Positions 1 to 6,178 of a stretch of DNA of 7,663 nt are shown here, one piece after another. Below the pieces are notes generated by a model, which saw only the letters and a list, made by a program, of their open reading frames with translations, was not told the origin of the DNA and searched no databases. The position numbers and the translations under genes are program-made. Source of the DNA: a bacterium (GTDB lineage Bacteria; Verrucomicrobiota; Verrucomicrobiae; Opitutales; Opitutaceae); contig JAJXYI010000078.1 of the NCBI GenBank assembly GCA_021780625.1, positions 1 to 7,663 on the forward strand, read 5' to 3'. Within the stretch, counting starts at the first letter, position 1, and each line of letters begins with the position of its first letter.

Positions 1-529
1 CGTTTTCGATGCTGGCGGCGTCGGCCTGGACGGCGGCGGTCAGCTGTTCGACGAGGGCGCGCTGGGTGGCGAAGGTCTGCTGGTCGATGAGGCCGCGCTT
101 GAAGAGGTCGGCATTCCGCGCGAGGTCGGTGCGGGCGTTGTCGAGCTGGGCGGCGTCCTGGGCGCGCTTGGCGATCGCCTGGTCGAGCTGGGCCTTGTAG
201 GAGCGGTCGTCGATGAGTGCGAGCAGATCGCCCGCCTTGACGTCCTGGCCCTCGCGGAAGCGCACGCTGACGAGCTGCCCGTCGACGCGGGGCTTCACCG
301 TGACGGTGTTATAGGCGGCGACGGTGCCGATGCCGTCGAGGTAGATCGGGGTGTCCTGGGCCTTTACGACGCCGGCGATGACGTTGACGGGGGCAGCCTC
401 CCCACCGCGCTGCCAGCCGGGGCGATTGGCTCCGTCTTCGGCGGCGGCGCGTCGGACATGGATCACCCAGGCGATGATGAGGAGAGCGGGCACGCCGAAA
501 TACAGGGAAAGGCGGAGACGTTTATTCAT
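1..529 (-). CDS. RND efflux periplasmic adaptor subunit (membrane fusion protein), C-terminus cut by window edge
   Basis: The 176 visible residues are the N-terminal part of an HlyD/AcrA/MdtA-type adaptor, which links an inner-membrane RND pump to an outer-membrane channel. Residues 1-7 are basic and residues 8-24 form one hydrophobic segment, which acts as a membrane anchor or signal. A variable linker follows. From about residue 48 the first half of the barrel-sandwich (lipoyl-like) hybrid domain is recognisable: GIGTVAAYNTVTVKPRVDG (66-84), then VRFREGQDVKAGDLLALIDD (89-108). From about 112 to 176 the sequence is alanine- and glutamine-rich and helical (YKAQLDQAIAKRAQDAAQLD, LFKRGLIDQQTFA), which is the start of the alpha-hairpin coiled coil. 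The ATG at 529 is chosen because the anchor begins right after it. No Shine-Dalgarno is visible. The gene follows the TetR gene by 61 bp in the same direction, so co-transcription is likely. The substrate cannot be inferred. Confidence 0.9.
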   Translation of the reverse strand, partial: MNKRLRLSLYFGVPALLIIAWVIHVRRAAAEDGANRPGWQRGGEAAPVNVIAGVVKAQDTPIYLDGIGTVAAYNTVTVKPRVDGQLVSVRFREGQDVKAGDLLALIDDRSYKAQLDQAIAKRAQDAAQLDNARTDLARNADLFKRGLIDQQTFATQRALVEQLTAAVQADAASIEN

Positions 530-590
530 GGGCGGGACAGGGAAGGGGAGGGGGCGGTTTTGGGCAAAGCGGCTGAGCGTGGACCGTCAA

Positions 591-1211
591 TCAGGGTGTG
601 GCATCGCCGCCAGCGCGCAATCCGTTGATCAGGCAGTGGACGAGGTCGGCGACCCGGGGACGGACGTCGCCAAAGGGTTGGTTGGCGAGCATCCAGGGAA
701 GCACAAACGGGGCGCTGGCCAGCTGGATGAGCTCGGTGGCGCGGCGGAGGTCCGCCGGGGCCAGGATTGAATCGCCGAGGATTGCGGTGCTGCGCAGCCG
801 GATTTCCTCGAGAAAGTTCGTGCGGGCGTTGGTGGTCTCGCGGGTGACGATCATGCCGAGCTCGAACAGCAGAGGCTCCTCGGTGATCTGGTAGAGCGTG
901 TGTTCGACGATGCCCAGGAAGAAGGCGGAGAGACGCGGGGCCGCGGCGCTGGGGGCGCTGGCGATGGCTTCGTCGCAGGCGGCGAACATGAGCCGGCGTT
1001 CCCGCTCCACGACGGCCGAGGCGATTGCCAGTTTTCCGGGGTGGAAACGGTAGAGATTGGCCGCGGACATGCCACAGTCGGCGGCGATCTCGCGCATCGA
1101 AGTCTTGGCGTAGCCGAAATGTCTGAAACGTTCGCGCGCTGCGTCCACGATGCTCGGAAACCGGCGGGTGGCCTCCGGTGCGGCGGACTGAATGCTGAAT
1201 GCTTCGTTCAT
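591..1211 (-). CDS. TetR/AcrR-family transcriptional regulator
   Basis: This 206-residue protein has the normal length for a TetR-type dimeric repressor. The N-terminal DNA-binding domain spans about residues 17-65. It has helix 1 (IVDAARERFRHFGYAKTSM), then the helix-turn-helix REIAADCGMSAANLYRFHPGK (40-60) with the family's typical tyrosine and final lysine. The motif after that tyrosine is usually like YxHFxSK, and here it reads YRFHPGK. Residues 66-206 are helical with little sequence conservation, as expected for the ligand-binding and dimerisation domain. It lies upstream of the efflux adaptor gene in the same direction, the arrangement seen where the regulator controls its own operon and the pump. 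That control is inferred from context. The ATG at 1211 gives a typical short arm before helix 1. A longer overlapping frame on the same strand is not protein-like. The ligand is unknown. Confidence 0.9.
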   Translation of the reverse strand: MNEAFSIQSAAPEATRRFPSIVDAARERFRHFGYAKTSMREIAADCGMSAANLYRFHPGKLAIASAVVERERRLMFAACDEAIASAPSAAAPRLSAFFLGIVEHTLYQITEEPLLFELGMIVTRETTNARTNFLEEIRLRSTAILGDSILAPADLRRATELIQLASAPFVLPWMLANQPFGDVRPRVADLVHCLINGLRAGGDATP

Positions 1212-1373
1212 CGTTGATGCTCGGGAGACGGCAGGGTGTTCCGGCAGGTTTCAGCAAAGGCCGGCAAGACCAAATCGGGGCGTGGCCGACGAAACGCCGC
1301 CCTCGGGCGTGGAGCGAGGCCGCCGGACCCTCATTCGTTAGAGGAAAACGCCTGCGAACGGGCGGCACTCAAT
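1212..1373. other. Upstream region of the TetR-adaptor operon
   Basis: This gene-free stretch must hold the promoter of the minus-strand TetR operon if that operon has its own promoter. I see no convincing -35/-10 pair. One small inverted repeat, CGCCC-TC-GGGCG at 1298-1309, lies about 90 bp upstream of the TetR start and is a weak candidate operator. No Shine-Dalgarno precedes the TetR ATG. Open frames crossing the region have no recognisable protein character. Confidence 0.4.
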
Positions 1374-1501
1374 GGAAATAAGCGAGGAGCGAAAAGCCCG
1401 TTCGACTTCGCTCAGGGCAGGCGGGAAGCGAGAATGGATTCCAGCGGTTGGCGAGAGCGCTGTGGGCCGCCTTAACCTGGAGTGCGGAATCACGATTCCG
1501 C
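1374..1501. repeat. Interspersed repeat, copy A
   Basis: First of three direct copies. The 121-bp core (1380-1500) aligns without gaps to copies B (1653-1773) and C (1832-1952). By eye it differs at 3 positions from B and 6 from C. The core contains the segment CCCGTTCGACTTCGCTCAGG (1398-1417). It ends in a perfect hairpin, GCGGAATC-AC-GATTCCGC at 1484-1501, preceded by the tag TGGAGT (1478-1483). Open frames run through the core but have a repetitive, basic composition and no homology I recognise, so I treat it as non-coding. Confidence 0.85.
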
Positions 1502-1529
1502 CTTTGGACACGAGCCTCGGCTAGTGCCT

Positions 1530-1554
1530 GGAGGTTTCGGAATCCGAAATCTCC
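1530..1554. repeat. Imperfect hairpin between repeat copies A and B
   Basis: The arms are GGAG-g-TTTCGG (1530-1540) and CCGAAA-t-CTCC (1544-1554), with a 3-base loop. Pairing is complete except for one mismatch, giving a 10-pair stem. It lies in the 152-bp interval between cores A and B and has no counterpart between B and C. Confidence 0.7.
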
Positions 1555-1590
1555 ACGGTGGGCGGTCGAGCCCGCTCGTTCCCTGAGCTG

Positions 1591-1610
1591 CGGGACGCCG
1601 AGGAGTCCCG
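1591..1610. repeat. Hairpin nested inside a split CCCTGAGC...GTCGAA motif
   Basis: CGGGAC (1591-1596) and GTCCCG (1605-1610) form a 6-bp stem with an 8-base loop. The hairpin is bracketed by CCCTGAGC (1581-1588) and GTCGAA (overlapping the stem end, 1610-1615). The same two half-motifs occur joined by only GAA on the opposite strand within every repeat core. This copy therefore looks like a variant of that motif with a stem-loop inserted between the halves. Confidence 0.6.
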
Positions 1611-1616
1611 TCGAAA

Positions 1617-1640
1617 GCGGAGCCGAGGCTCCGCAGTCCA
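1617..1640. repeat. REP-like hairpin module, inverted orientation
   Basis: A perfect 8-bp stem, GCGGAGCC-GA-GGCTCCGC (1617-1634), is followed by AGTCCA (1635-1640). Read on the minus strand the module is TGGACT followed by the stem. This matches the layout of the plus-strand module ending each repeat core (TGGAGT followed by GCGGAATC-AC-GATTCCGC). The shared skeleton is TGGA-S-T-GCGGA...TCCGC, so this is a diverged member of the same family in the opposite direction. Confidence 0.75.
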
Positions 1641-1804
1641 CATCGGACGAAGAAGCGAGGAGCGAGAAGCCCGTTCGACTTCGCTCAGGGCAGGCGGGAA
1701 GTGAGAATGGATTCCAGCGGTTGGCGAGAGCGCTGTGGGCCGCCTTAACCTGGAGTGCGGAATCACGATTCTGCTCTGCGCTGGAGGCTCGGCCTCCCGG
1801 CCCG
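1631..1804. repeat. Interspersed repeat, copy B with its leader
   Basis: The unit starts with a 17-bp leader (1631-1647, CCGCAGTCCACA-N-CGGA) that recurs before copy C at 1811-1827. It continues through the 121-bp core (1653-1773) and into a tail (1774-1804) shared with copy C. B and C are collinear over 152 bp with about 6 differences. The core-end hairpin (1757-1774) has one C-to-T change that leaves a G-U pair in RNA. The tail adds a second hairpin, GGAGGC-TCG-GCCTCC at 1783-1797. Confidence 0.85.
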
Positions 1805-1810
1805 TCGCCA

Positions 1811-1983
1811 CCGCAGTCCACAACGGAAAATAAGCGAGGAGCGAGAAGCCCGTTCGACTTCGCTCAGGGCAGGCGGGAAGTGAGAATGGATTCCGGCGGT
1901 TGGCGGGTGCGCTGTGGGCTGCCTTAACCTGGAGTGCGGAATCACGATTCCGCTCTGCGCGGGAGGCTCGGCCTCCCGGCCCG
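1811..1983. repeat. Interspersed repeat, copy C, abutting a stop codon
   Basis: Leader 1811-1827, core 1832-1952 and tail 1953-1983, aligned with copy B without gaps across core and tail. The core hairpin at 1936-1953 is perfect. The homology stops two bases before the stop codon (1986-1988) of the large minus-strand gene. The repeat therefore begins essentially at the 3' end of that gene and would form its 3' untranslated region if transcription reads through. Confidence 0.85.
1960..1978 (-). terminator. Hairpin just after the stop codon of the kinase-pyrophosphorylase gene
   Basis: CGGGAGGC (1960-1967) and GCCTCCCG (1971-1978) form a perfect 8-bp GC-rich stem with a 3-base loop. It starts 7 bases past the stop codon on the minus strand. 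Its position suits a transcription terminator or 3'-end stabiliser. No T-run follows on either strand, so it is not a classical intrinsic terminator. It is also part of repeat copy C, so it may have been recruited or may be coincidental. Confidence 0.4.
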
Positions 1984-1985
1984 CC

Positions 1986-4900
1986 TCACTCGAATGCGCA
2001 GAGCGATTCAATTCTGGCCGCCGAACCGTCGCGAAGCCACGAGTCGAGTTGGGACTGCTCCTTGAGCTGCTGGCCGCGCCCACGCGGGACGGCCAGGTAG
2101 CGCACGGGGAGGTCGGGCAGGGAGGTCATGTCGCCCCAGAGCTTCTCAAACTGCGCGACGGGCAGGATGTCCTCCTGGCCGTTGCCCCAGCGTTTCTTGA
2201 CGTCCTTGAGCGTGACGTAGGTGGGCACGCGCGCGGCGAGGGCGCGGACGCCGGCGGCGACGCGGGCCGCGTCGGAGAGCGAGGCGCGGTCCACGCCGAA
2301 GAGCTCCAGCAGCGGATCGATGGCGATCCAGGTCGTGGCGGTATTGTAAAAGCTGAGACGAAACTCGTCCTCCTCGCGTGCGAGGGCGAGTCCCTCGACC
2401 AGGCGCAGCTGGCCGCCCACCCGCGCGAGCCCGCCGCCCCGGTCCTCGATGCGCCGGCGGATGACCTCGACGGACAGCGCGGCGCCGCCCCGGATGTGGC
2501 GACCGAGCAGCCCGGGTTCGAGCGAGGCGCCCAGGGTATCGATGTTGTGGAGCAACAGGTGTTCGAGCGCGGGCTGCTCGCGCAGCAGTGAGGCGAGCGT
2601 GCCGTTGAGCAGGAGGTTGGCGACCTCGTACCAGTGGCCCACGGGGTGCAGGCACTGGAGGGGGACATTGTCCGTATAGTCGGAGGCCTGGCCCGAGGAC
2701 TGGGCCCACTCGATTAGCGCCTTGTGCAGGCTCAGGCGCATCTTCTCCTTCTGCGGATCGAGGCGCTGGCGGGGCATCTCCTCGAAGGCGAACCGGAGGT
2801 CGCGGACCATCGGGATCATGCGCAGTCCGATTGAGCGCCCCGGCGAGAGCACCAGGCGGCCGGGGTAGTTGAATTCCCCGTGCTCGGCCAGAAAGGCGGC
2901 CGTGGCGTCGTGCGTCAGGTGGCTCGTGGTGAAGAGGTGCGTGACGGGGCATCCGGCGGCCCGCGATGTGGCTCGGCTCTTGGCGAGGTGCGTCTCGATG
3001 AAACTGCGGTGGCGCCCCGCGAGCCGGGCGAAAGGATGGAGGGCCTTCACGGTTCCGGCGCCCTGGGTCCAGCGGCTGCCGGCGCCCGCGGCGAGCGTGA
3101 CGACTGCGGCGCGGCCCTCGCACAGGGCCGCCCGGCCGATGGCCTCGGCCTCCGGCTCAGGCGAGTCCGCCGCCTCGACGTCGCCGGGTCGGACGTTCTC
3201 GACCTGGGTGCTGGCGGGAAGTCGGTTCTGGGCGAGCCCGATGCGGCCGGCGAGGAGGTCCTGGCGTATCCGCTCGTGTTGGACAGGATCGAAGCCGTTC
3301 GCCTGGAGCAGGTCCGCGAGCGAGGCGCGCGCGGCGGATCCTTCCGCGGCGGGCGCCGGGAAGATGCGCTGCACGAGCGCAGAGGCCAGCGGGTGGGTGC
3401 GGTCGAAGAGTTGTCGCGCGGAGAACCGGTCCATTTCCGCGCGCACCGCGCCGGGCAGTTGCCGCGGGTCGTGACGAAGCCAGCGCGGGACCATGAACAG
3501 GTAGTATTCGGGCGAAAGCAGTGCGTTGGATCCGGAGAGCAGTGCAGCCTGCGAACCGCGCTCGTTCAGCTCGAAGTCGTACACGACCGGATCCATCGCG
3601 AACGGCAGCGCGTGCTCGAGCGCGGCCTTGGTACGGCGCATGATTCCGAGGATCGTCCCGGCCGCCTCTGCGCGGTGCGCCGGATCCACCCAGAAACCCA
3701 TGCCGCCGCCGGACATTCCGCCGAGCATGATGAAGCCCCGGAACACGGGCCCGAGCGCGGCACGAATTTCGGTCACAAGGCGCTCGGTGTAGGCGTTGCT
3801 GGCCCAGGGGATGACGGCCTGAAGCGGGCCGAAGAAATTCCGCGTGGTCAGCTCGGCGACGCGCGCGACTTCGCCGGCCTTCAGGGCTGCGACGATTTCG
3901 GCGAGGATCTGCTGGGCTTCCTGCCGGGCGCGCCACTCGCGGGGCAGTTTGAGGAGGTACTTTTCGGTGACCATCTCGAGGATGGGGCCGACGTTCTGGC
4001 TCATGCCCCCGTGCACGAGCACGAGCGAGGCCTGCAGCTCGCGCCGCGTCGCCTCGGAGATCGCGTCGGGGCCGAAGAGCGTGTGCCGCGGCAGCAATCG
4101 TCCACGGCTGGTGCCGTGCTCGCTGTCGCCGGGCTGGGCGAGTTCGCCCTGGATGAGCTTGATGCCGGGCCACACGCCGCCGCTGTCCTGCCAGCCCCCG
4201 CCCGATCCTCCGAGCCACTCGCCCAGGATGGCGCGGCTTGCGATTGTACGGCGTTCGTCCTCCGAAAGTCCGCCCGTTAGGGAAGCCACCTGGCCGGTGG
4301 CGCGCATGCACAGCGAGACCAGGCAGCCCAGGAGGTTGGTCGAGACTGCCAGGCGCGAGCCCTTGGGAATGTCGCGCACCTGGCTCGCGATCTCCAGTCC
4401 GCGCCCCGGACCGACGAGGCGGGAGAGCAGCTCTGCGAGTTCGTGACCCGAACCCTCCATGCCGGACGGGACGATGCCGGCGGCGATCACGGCTGCCTTG
4501 AGCAGGCCGAGGTAATCCTTGGCGAAATCGAAGACCTCCTCGATCGAGCGCACGTCCGCGGTGGCGCCGAGGTCGATGCTGGTGAGCCGGATCACGGGCT
4601 CGCCAATGACGCGTAGGAAGCCGCACACGGGGGGCCGGGGCTGCGGATCGCGTCCGTGCACACCGAGGTCGACCGACAGGTTCAACACGCGGGCGCCCTC
4701 GGGGTAGTCCATGCCGAGGAAGAAGATGTCGCTCCAGGCCGCGTGGGAGAGGTCCAGGCGCACGGCGGTCTCCTCGCGCAGCACGGGCATGAGCCCATCG
4801 GCCGCGGGGAGCGTCAGCTCCGGACGGATACGCAGCGGGTAATCGAGCGGATGGCCGGCGCGGAACATCCACTGGTTGCCGCGCACCTGGCGGACCGTGC

Positions 4901-5297
4901 GCTGGACCTGGTGGGCGAGGGTCTTGAACGCCAGGCCGGAGTAGGCGGCCGCGAGCGCGCTGCTCAGCGAATCCGACGAGCCGGCGTCGCGCTGATGGGC
5001 AAGGTACACGGCGATGGCCTCCTCGTAGCGGCGGTCCATGGCGAGCCGGTGTCCCTCGAACGGGATCGAGCCCTCCGACTGGTCGGGGAAGTGCAGCGGC
5101 AGGAAGTACCGGTGGAGCGCGGCGAGGAAGAACACGGCGCGCACGCGGTGGTAGAAATTGGTGCAGCGGTGACGGTACGACTCGAGTTCGTCGGCGAAGC
5201 CTTCGAGGGTGGCGCGGTCGGCGGCGGCGCACAGCGCTTCGAAGGCGGTGCTGTCGTCGGCGGTGCCCTCGACCAGGGCGATGAGGTGGGATTCCAC
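1986..5297 (-). CDS. Large fusion protein: fucokinase-type GHMP kinase domain followed by UDPGP-type pyrophosphorylase domain
   Basis: This 1103-residue protein appears able to phosphorylate a sugar and then activate it as a nucleotide sugar. Residues 1-165 are mostly helical and unrecognised. About 178-545 match the kinase half of fucokinase/FKP. Visible motifs are RLDLSHAAWSD (180-190), LTSIDLG (238-244), PKGSRLAVST (311-320), GGGWQD followed by PGIKLI (366-382), and GGMSGGGMGF (526-535). About 665-1070 match the UDPGP/UAP pyrophosphorylase family. Here the motifs are a nucleotide loop LAAGAGSRW (735-743) with GTVKAL (748-753), HPVGHWYEV (884-892), HNIDTLGA (917-924, probable metal-binding Asp920), and FYNTATTWIAIDPLLELF (983-1000). 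The GTG start at 5297 is chosen because GGAG stands 6 bases before it, it is 23 bp past the upstream stop, and protein-like sequence begins there. No earlier ATG is plausible. Two kinase loops are degenerate compared with the family (PKGSGLGTSS and GGWTD types), so kinase activity is uncertain. The sugar and nucleotide are unknown. Confidence 0.85.
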   Translation of the reverse strand: MESHLIALVEGTADDSTAFEALCAAADRATLEGFADELESYRHRCTNFYHRVRAVFFLAALHRYFLPLHFPDQSEGSIPFEGHRLAMDRRYEEAIAVYLAHQRDAGSSDSLSSALAAAYSGLAFKTLAHQVQRTVRQVRGNQWMFRAGHPLDYPLRIRPELTLPAADGLMPVLREETAVRLDLSHAAWSDIFFLGMDYPEGARVLNLSVDLGVHGRDPQPRPPVCGFLRVIGEPVIRLTSIDLGATADVRSIEEVFDFAKDYLGLLKAAVIAAGIVPSGMEGSGHELAELLSRLVGPGRGLEIASQVRDIPKGSRLAVSTNLLGCLVSLCMRATGQVASLTGGLSEDERRTIASRAILGEWLGGSGGGWQDSGGVWPGIKLIQGELAQPGDSEHGTSRGRLLPRHTLFGPDAISEATRRELQASLVLVHGGMSQNVGPILEMVTEKYLLKLPREWRARQEAQQILAEIVAALKAGEVARVAELTTRNFFGPLQAVIPWASNAYTERLVTEIRAALGPVFRGFIMLGGMSGGGMGFWVDPAHRAEAAGTILGIMRRTKAALEHALPFAMDPVVYDFELNERGSQAALLSGSNALLSPEYYLFMVPRWLRHDPRQLPGAVRAEMDRFSARQLFDRTHPLASALVQRIFPAPAAEGSAARASLADLLQANGFDPVQHERIRQDLLAGRIGLAQNRLPASTQVENVRPGDVEAADSPEPEAEAIGRAALCEGRAAVVTLAAGAGSRWTQGAGTVKALHPFARLAGRHRSFIETHLAKSRATSRAAGCPVTHLFTTSHLTHDATAAFLAEHGEFNYPGRLVLSPGRSIGLRMIPMVRDLRFAFEEMPRQRLDPQKEKMRLSLHKALIEWAQSSGQASDYTDNVPLQCLHPVGHWYEVANLLLNGTLASLLREQPALEHLLLHNIDTLGASLEPGLLGRHIRGGAALSVEVIRRRIEDRGGGLARVGGQLRLVEGLALAREEDEFRLSFYNTATTWIAIDPLLELFGVDRASLSDAARVAAGVRALAARVPTYVTLKDVKKRWGNGQEDILPVAQFEKLWGDMTSLPDLPVRYLAVPRGRGQQLKEQSQLDSWLRDGSAARIESLCAFE

Positions 5298-5310
5298 GGC
5301 GGGCTCCAGG
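5298..5310 (-). promoter_or_regulatory. Shine-Dalgarno deciding the GTG start at 5297
   Basis: On the minus strand GGAG stands six bases (CCCGCC) before the GTG codon at 5297-5295. This is one of the few plausible ribosome-binding sites in the window. It supports the GTG start of the fusion gene over the much longer same-frame extension, which would run back through the whole upstream nucleotidylyltransferase gene. Confidence 0.55.
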
Positions 5311-5320
5311 GCTTTGGGCC

Positions 5321-6178
5321 TCAGCGGCGTGCGCTCGAGTCGGCGGCGAGCTCCTCGGCCAGGACCGCGAGGACCTCGTCGCGGGCGGAGCCGTTGAGCC
5401 CGAGCGCGATCTGGGCGCGAAGCAGGCCGAAGGGCGCCTCGAGATCGGCGCGCCGGCCCGCGATTTCGACTGCGAGGTATTTCTCGCGTTGGGCGAGCCG
5501 GGCGAGCGAGGGCGACAGGCCGATCCGGCCCGCACCCGCCTCTGCGAGCGCCTGGTCGAGCAGGTCGAAGATCACCGGCGTGAGCAGGTGCATGCCGAAG
5601 AAACAGAGGTAATGACCGCTGCGCAGCCCGGGCACCACGCACTGCTGCTCCGCGACGGTGGGCGTCGGCTTCTCGATCACGTTCTCGATCTGGTAAAGCC
5701 CCTTGGCACCGGGCAGCAGGGAACCGGCGATCGTGCCGTAGAACTGCAGGAGGCTTTCGTGGGTGGCCTGGACCGCGGACAGGCAGCAGCGCTCCTGCGC
5801 GGCGACCTCGAGCAGCTGCCGAGTGCAGCTGGTCTGGGCGCGACTCACGTAGAGGTGGTCGCAGACCTGGAGCAGGAAGGGTTCGTCTCCCACGAAGTCG
5901 CGACCGCAGAGCACGGCGTGACCGTAGCCGAGCGGATCCGACTGCTCCACAAAGACGAGGTGGCTCTCGAAGGATTCGAGCACGGACTGGTAGGCGGGGC
6001 GGTCGCCTGGGGCGAGCACAAGCCCGACCTTTTCGATGCCGGCGTCGAGCAGCTCGGTGAGGATGATCGCGAGGGCGGGTTTGGACGTGCCGTCGCGGTC
6101 GGTGAGCGATTGCAGGGGCAGCCGGCGCTGGTGCGGGCCCGCCGCCGTGATCAGGGCTTTGCGGATTTTCGAGTCCAT
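5321..6178 (-). CDS. GalU-like sugar-1-phosphate nucleotidylyltransferase
   Basis: This 285-residue protein matches the GalU group (UTP-glucose-1-phosphate uridylyltransferase), which joins a sugar-1-phosphate to UTP with release of pyrophosphate in the cytoplasm. KALITAAGPHQRRLPLQ (7-23) is the nucleotide loop. SKPAL (32-36) holds the usual lysine. QSDPLGYGHAVLCGRDFVGD (79-98) is the most GalU-like stretch. CDHLY (106-110) carries the probable metal-binding Asp107. VIEKP (167-171) and FGLLRAQIALGL (250-261) match later conserved positions. The loop is unusual: the family's G-L-G-T-R-M-L-P reads G-P-H-Q-R-R-L-P, keeping Gly14 and Arg18 but losing the second glycine and the threonine. The ATG at 6178 is preferred because the protein fold starts there. 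An ATG at 6283 would add an arginine-rich tail unlike the family. It leads a two-gene operon with the kinase-pyrophosphorylase fusion 23 bp downstream. Sugar specificity is not determined. Confidence 0.85.
   Translation of the reverse strand: MDSKIRKALITAAGPHQRRLPLQSLTDRDGTSKPALAIILTELLDAGIEKVGLVLAPGDRPAYQSVLESFESHLVFVEQSDPLGYGHAVLCGRDFVGDEPFLLQVCDHLYVSRAQTSCTRQLLEVAAQERCCLSAVQATHESLLQFYGTIAGSLLPGAKGLYQIENVIEKPTPTVAEQQCVVPGLRSGHYLCFFGMHLLTPVIFDLLDQALAEAGAGRIGLSPSLARLAQREKYLAVEIAGRRADLEAPFGLLRAQIALGLNGSARDEVLAVLAEELAADSSARR

Noticed and set aside
526..1368. 280-residue open frame overlapping the TetR gene
   Set aside because: It has Arg/Pro/His-rich composition and no helix-turn-helix. The 206-residue frame carries the TetR motifs.
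1369..1927. Open frames of 100-159 residues through the repeat cluster on both strands
   Set aside because: They encode the same short peptide blocks repeatedly because the DNA repeats. The hairpins and co-varying stems argue for non-coding DNA.
1374..1983. CRISPR array
   Set aside because: The repeats are 121 bp long and only three in number, with unequal intervals (152 and 58 bp) that themselves contain related modules.
2880..4280. 466-residue open frame on the plus strand
   Set aside because: It is antisense to the fusion gene, in which kinase and pyrophosphorylase motifs are clear. It has no family features.
3157..5535. 792-residue open frame on the minus strand
   Set aside because: It lies in another frame of the fusion gene, is Arg/Pro/Ala-rich without domain motifs, and is a typical high-GC shadow.
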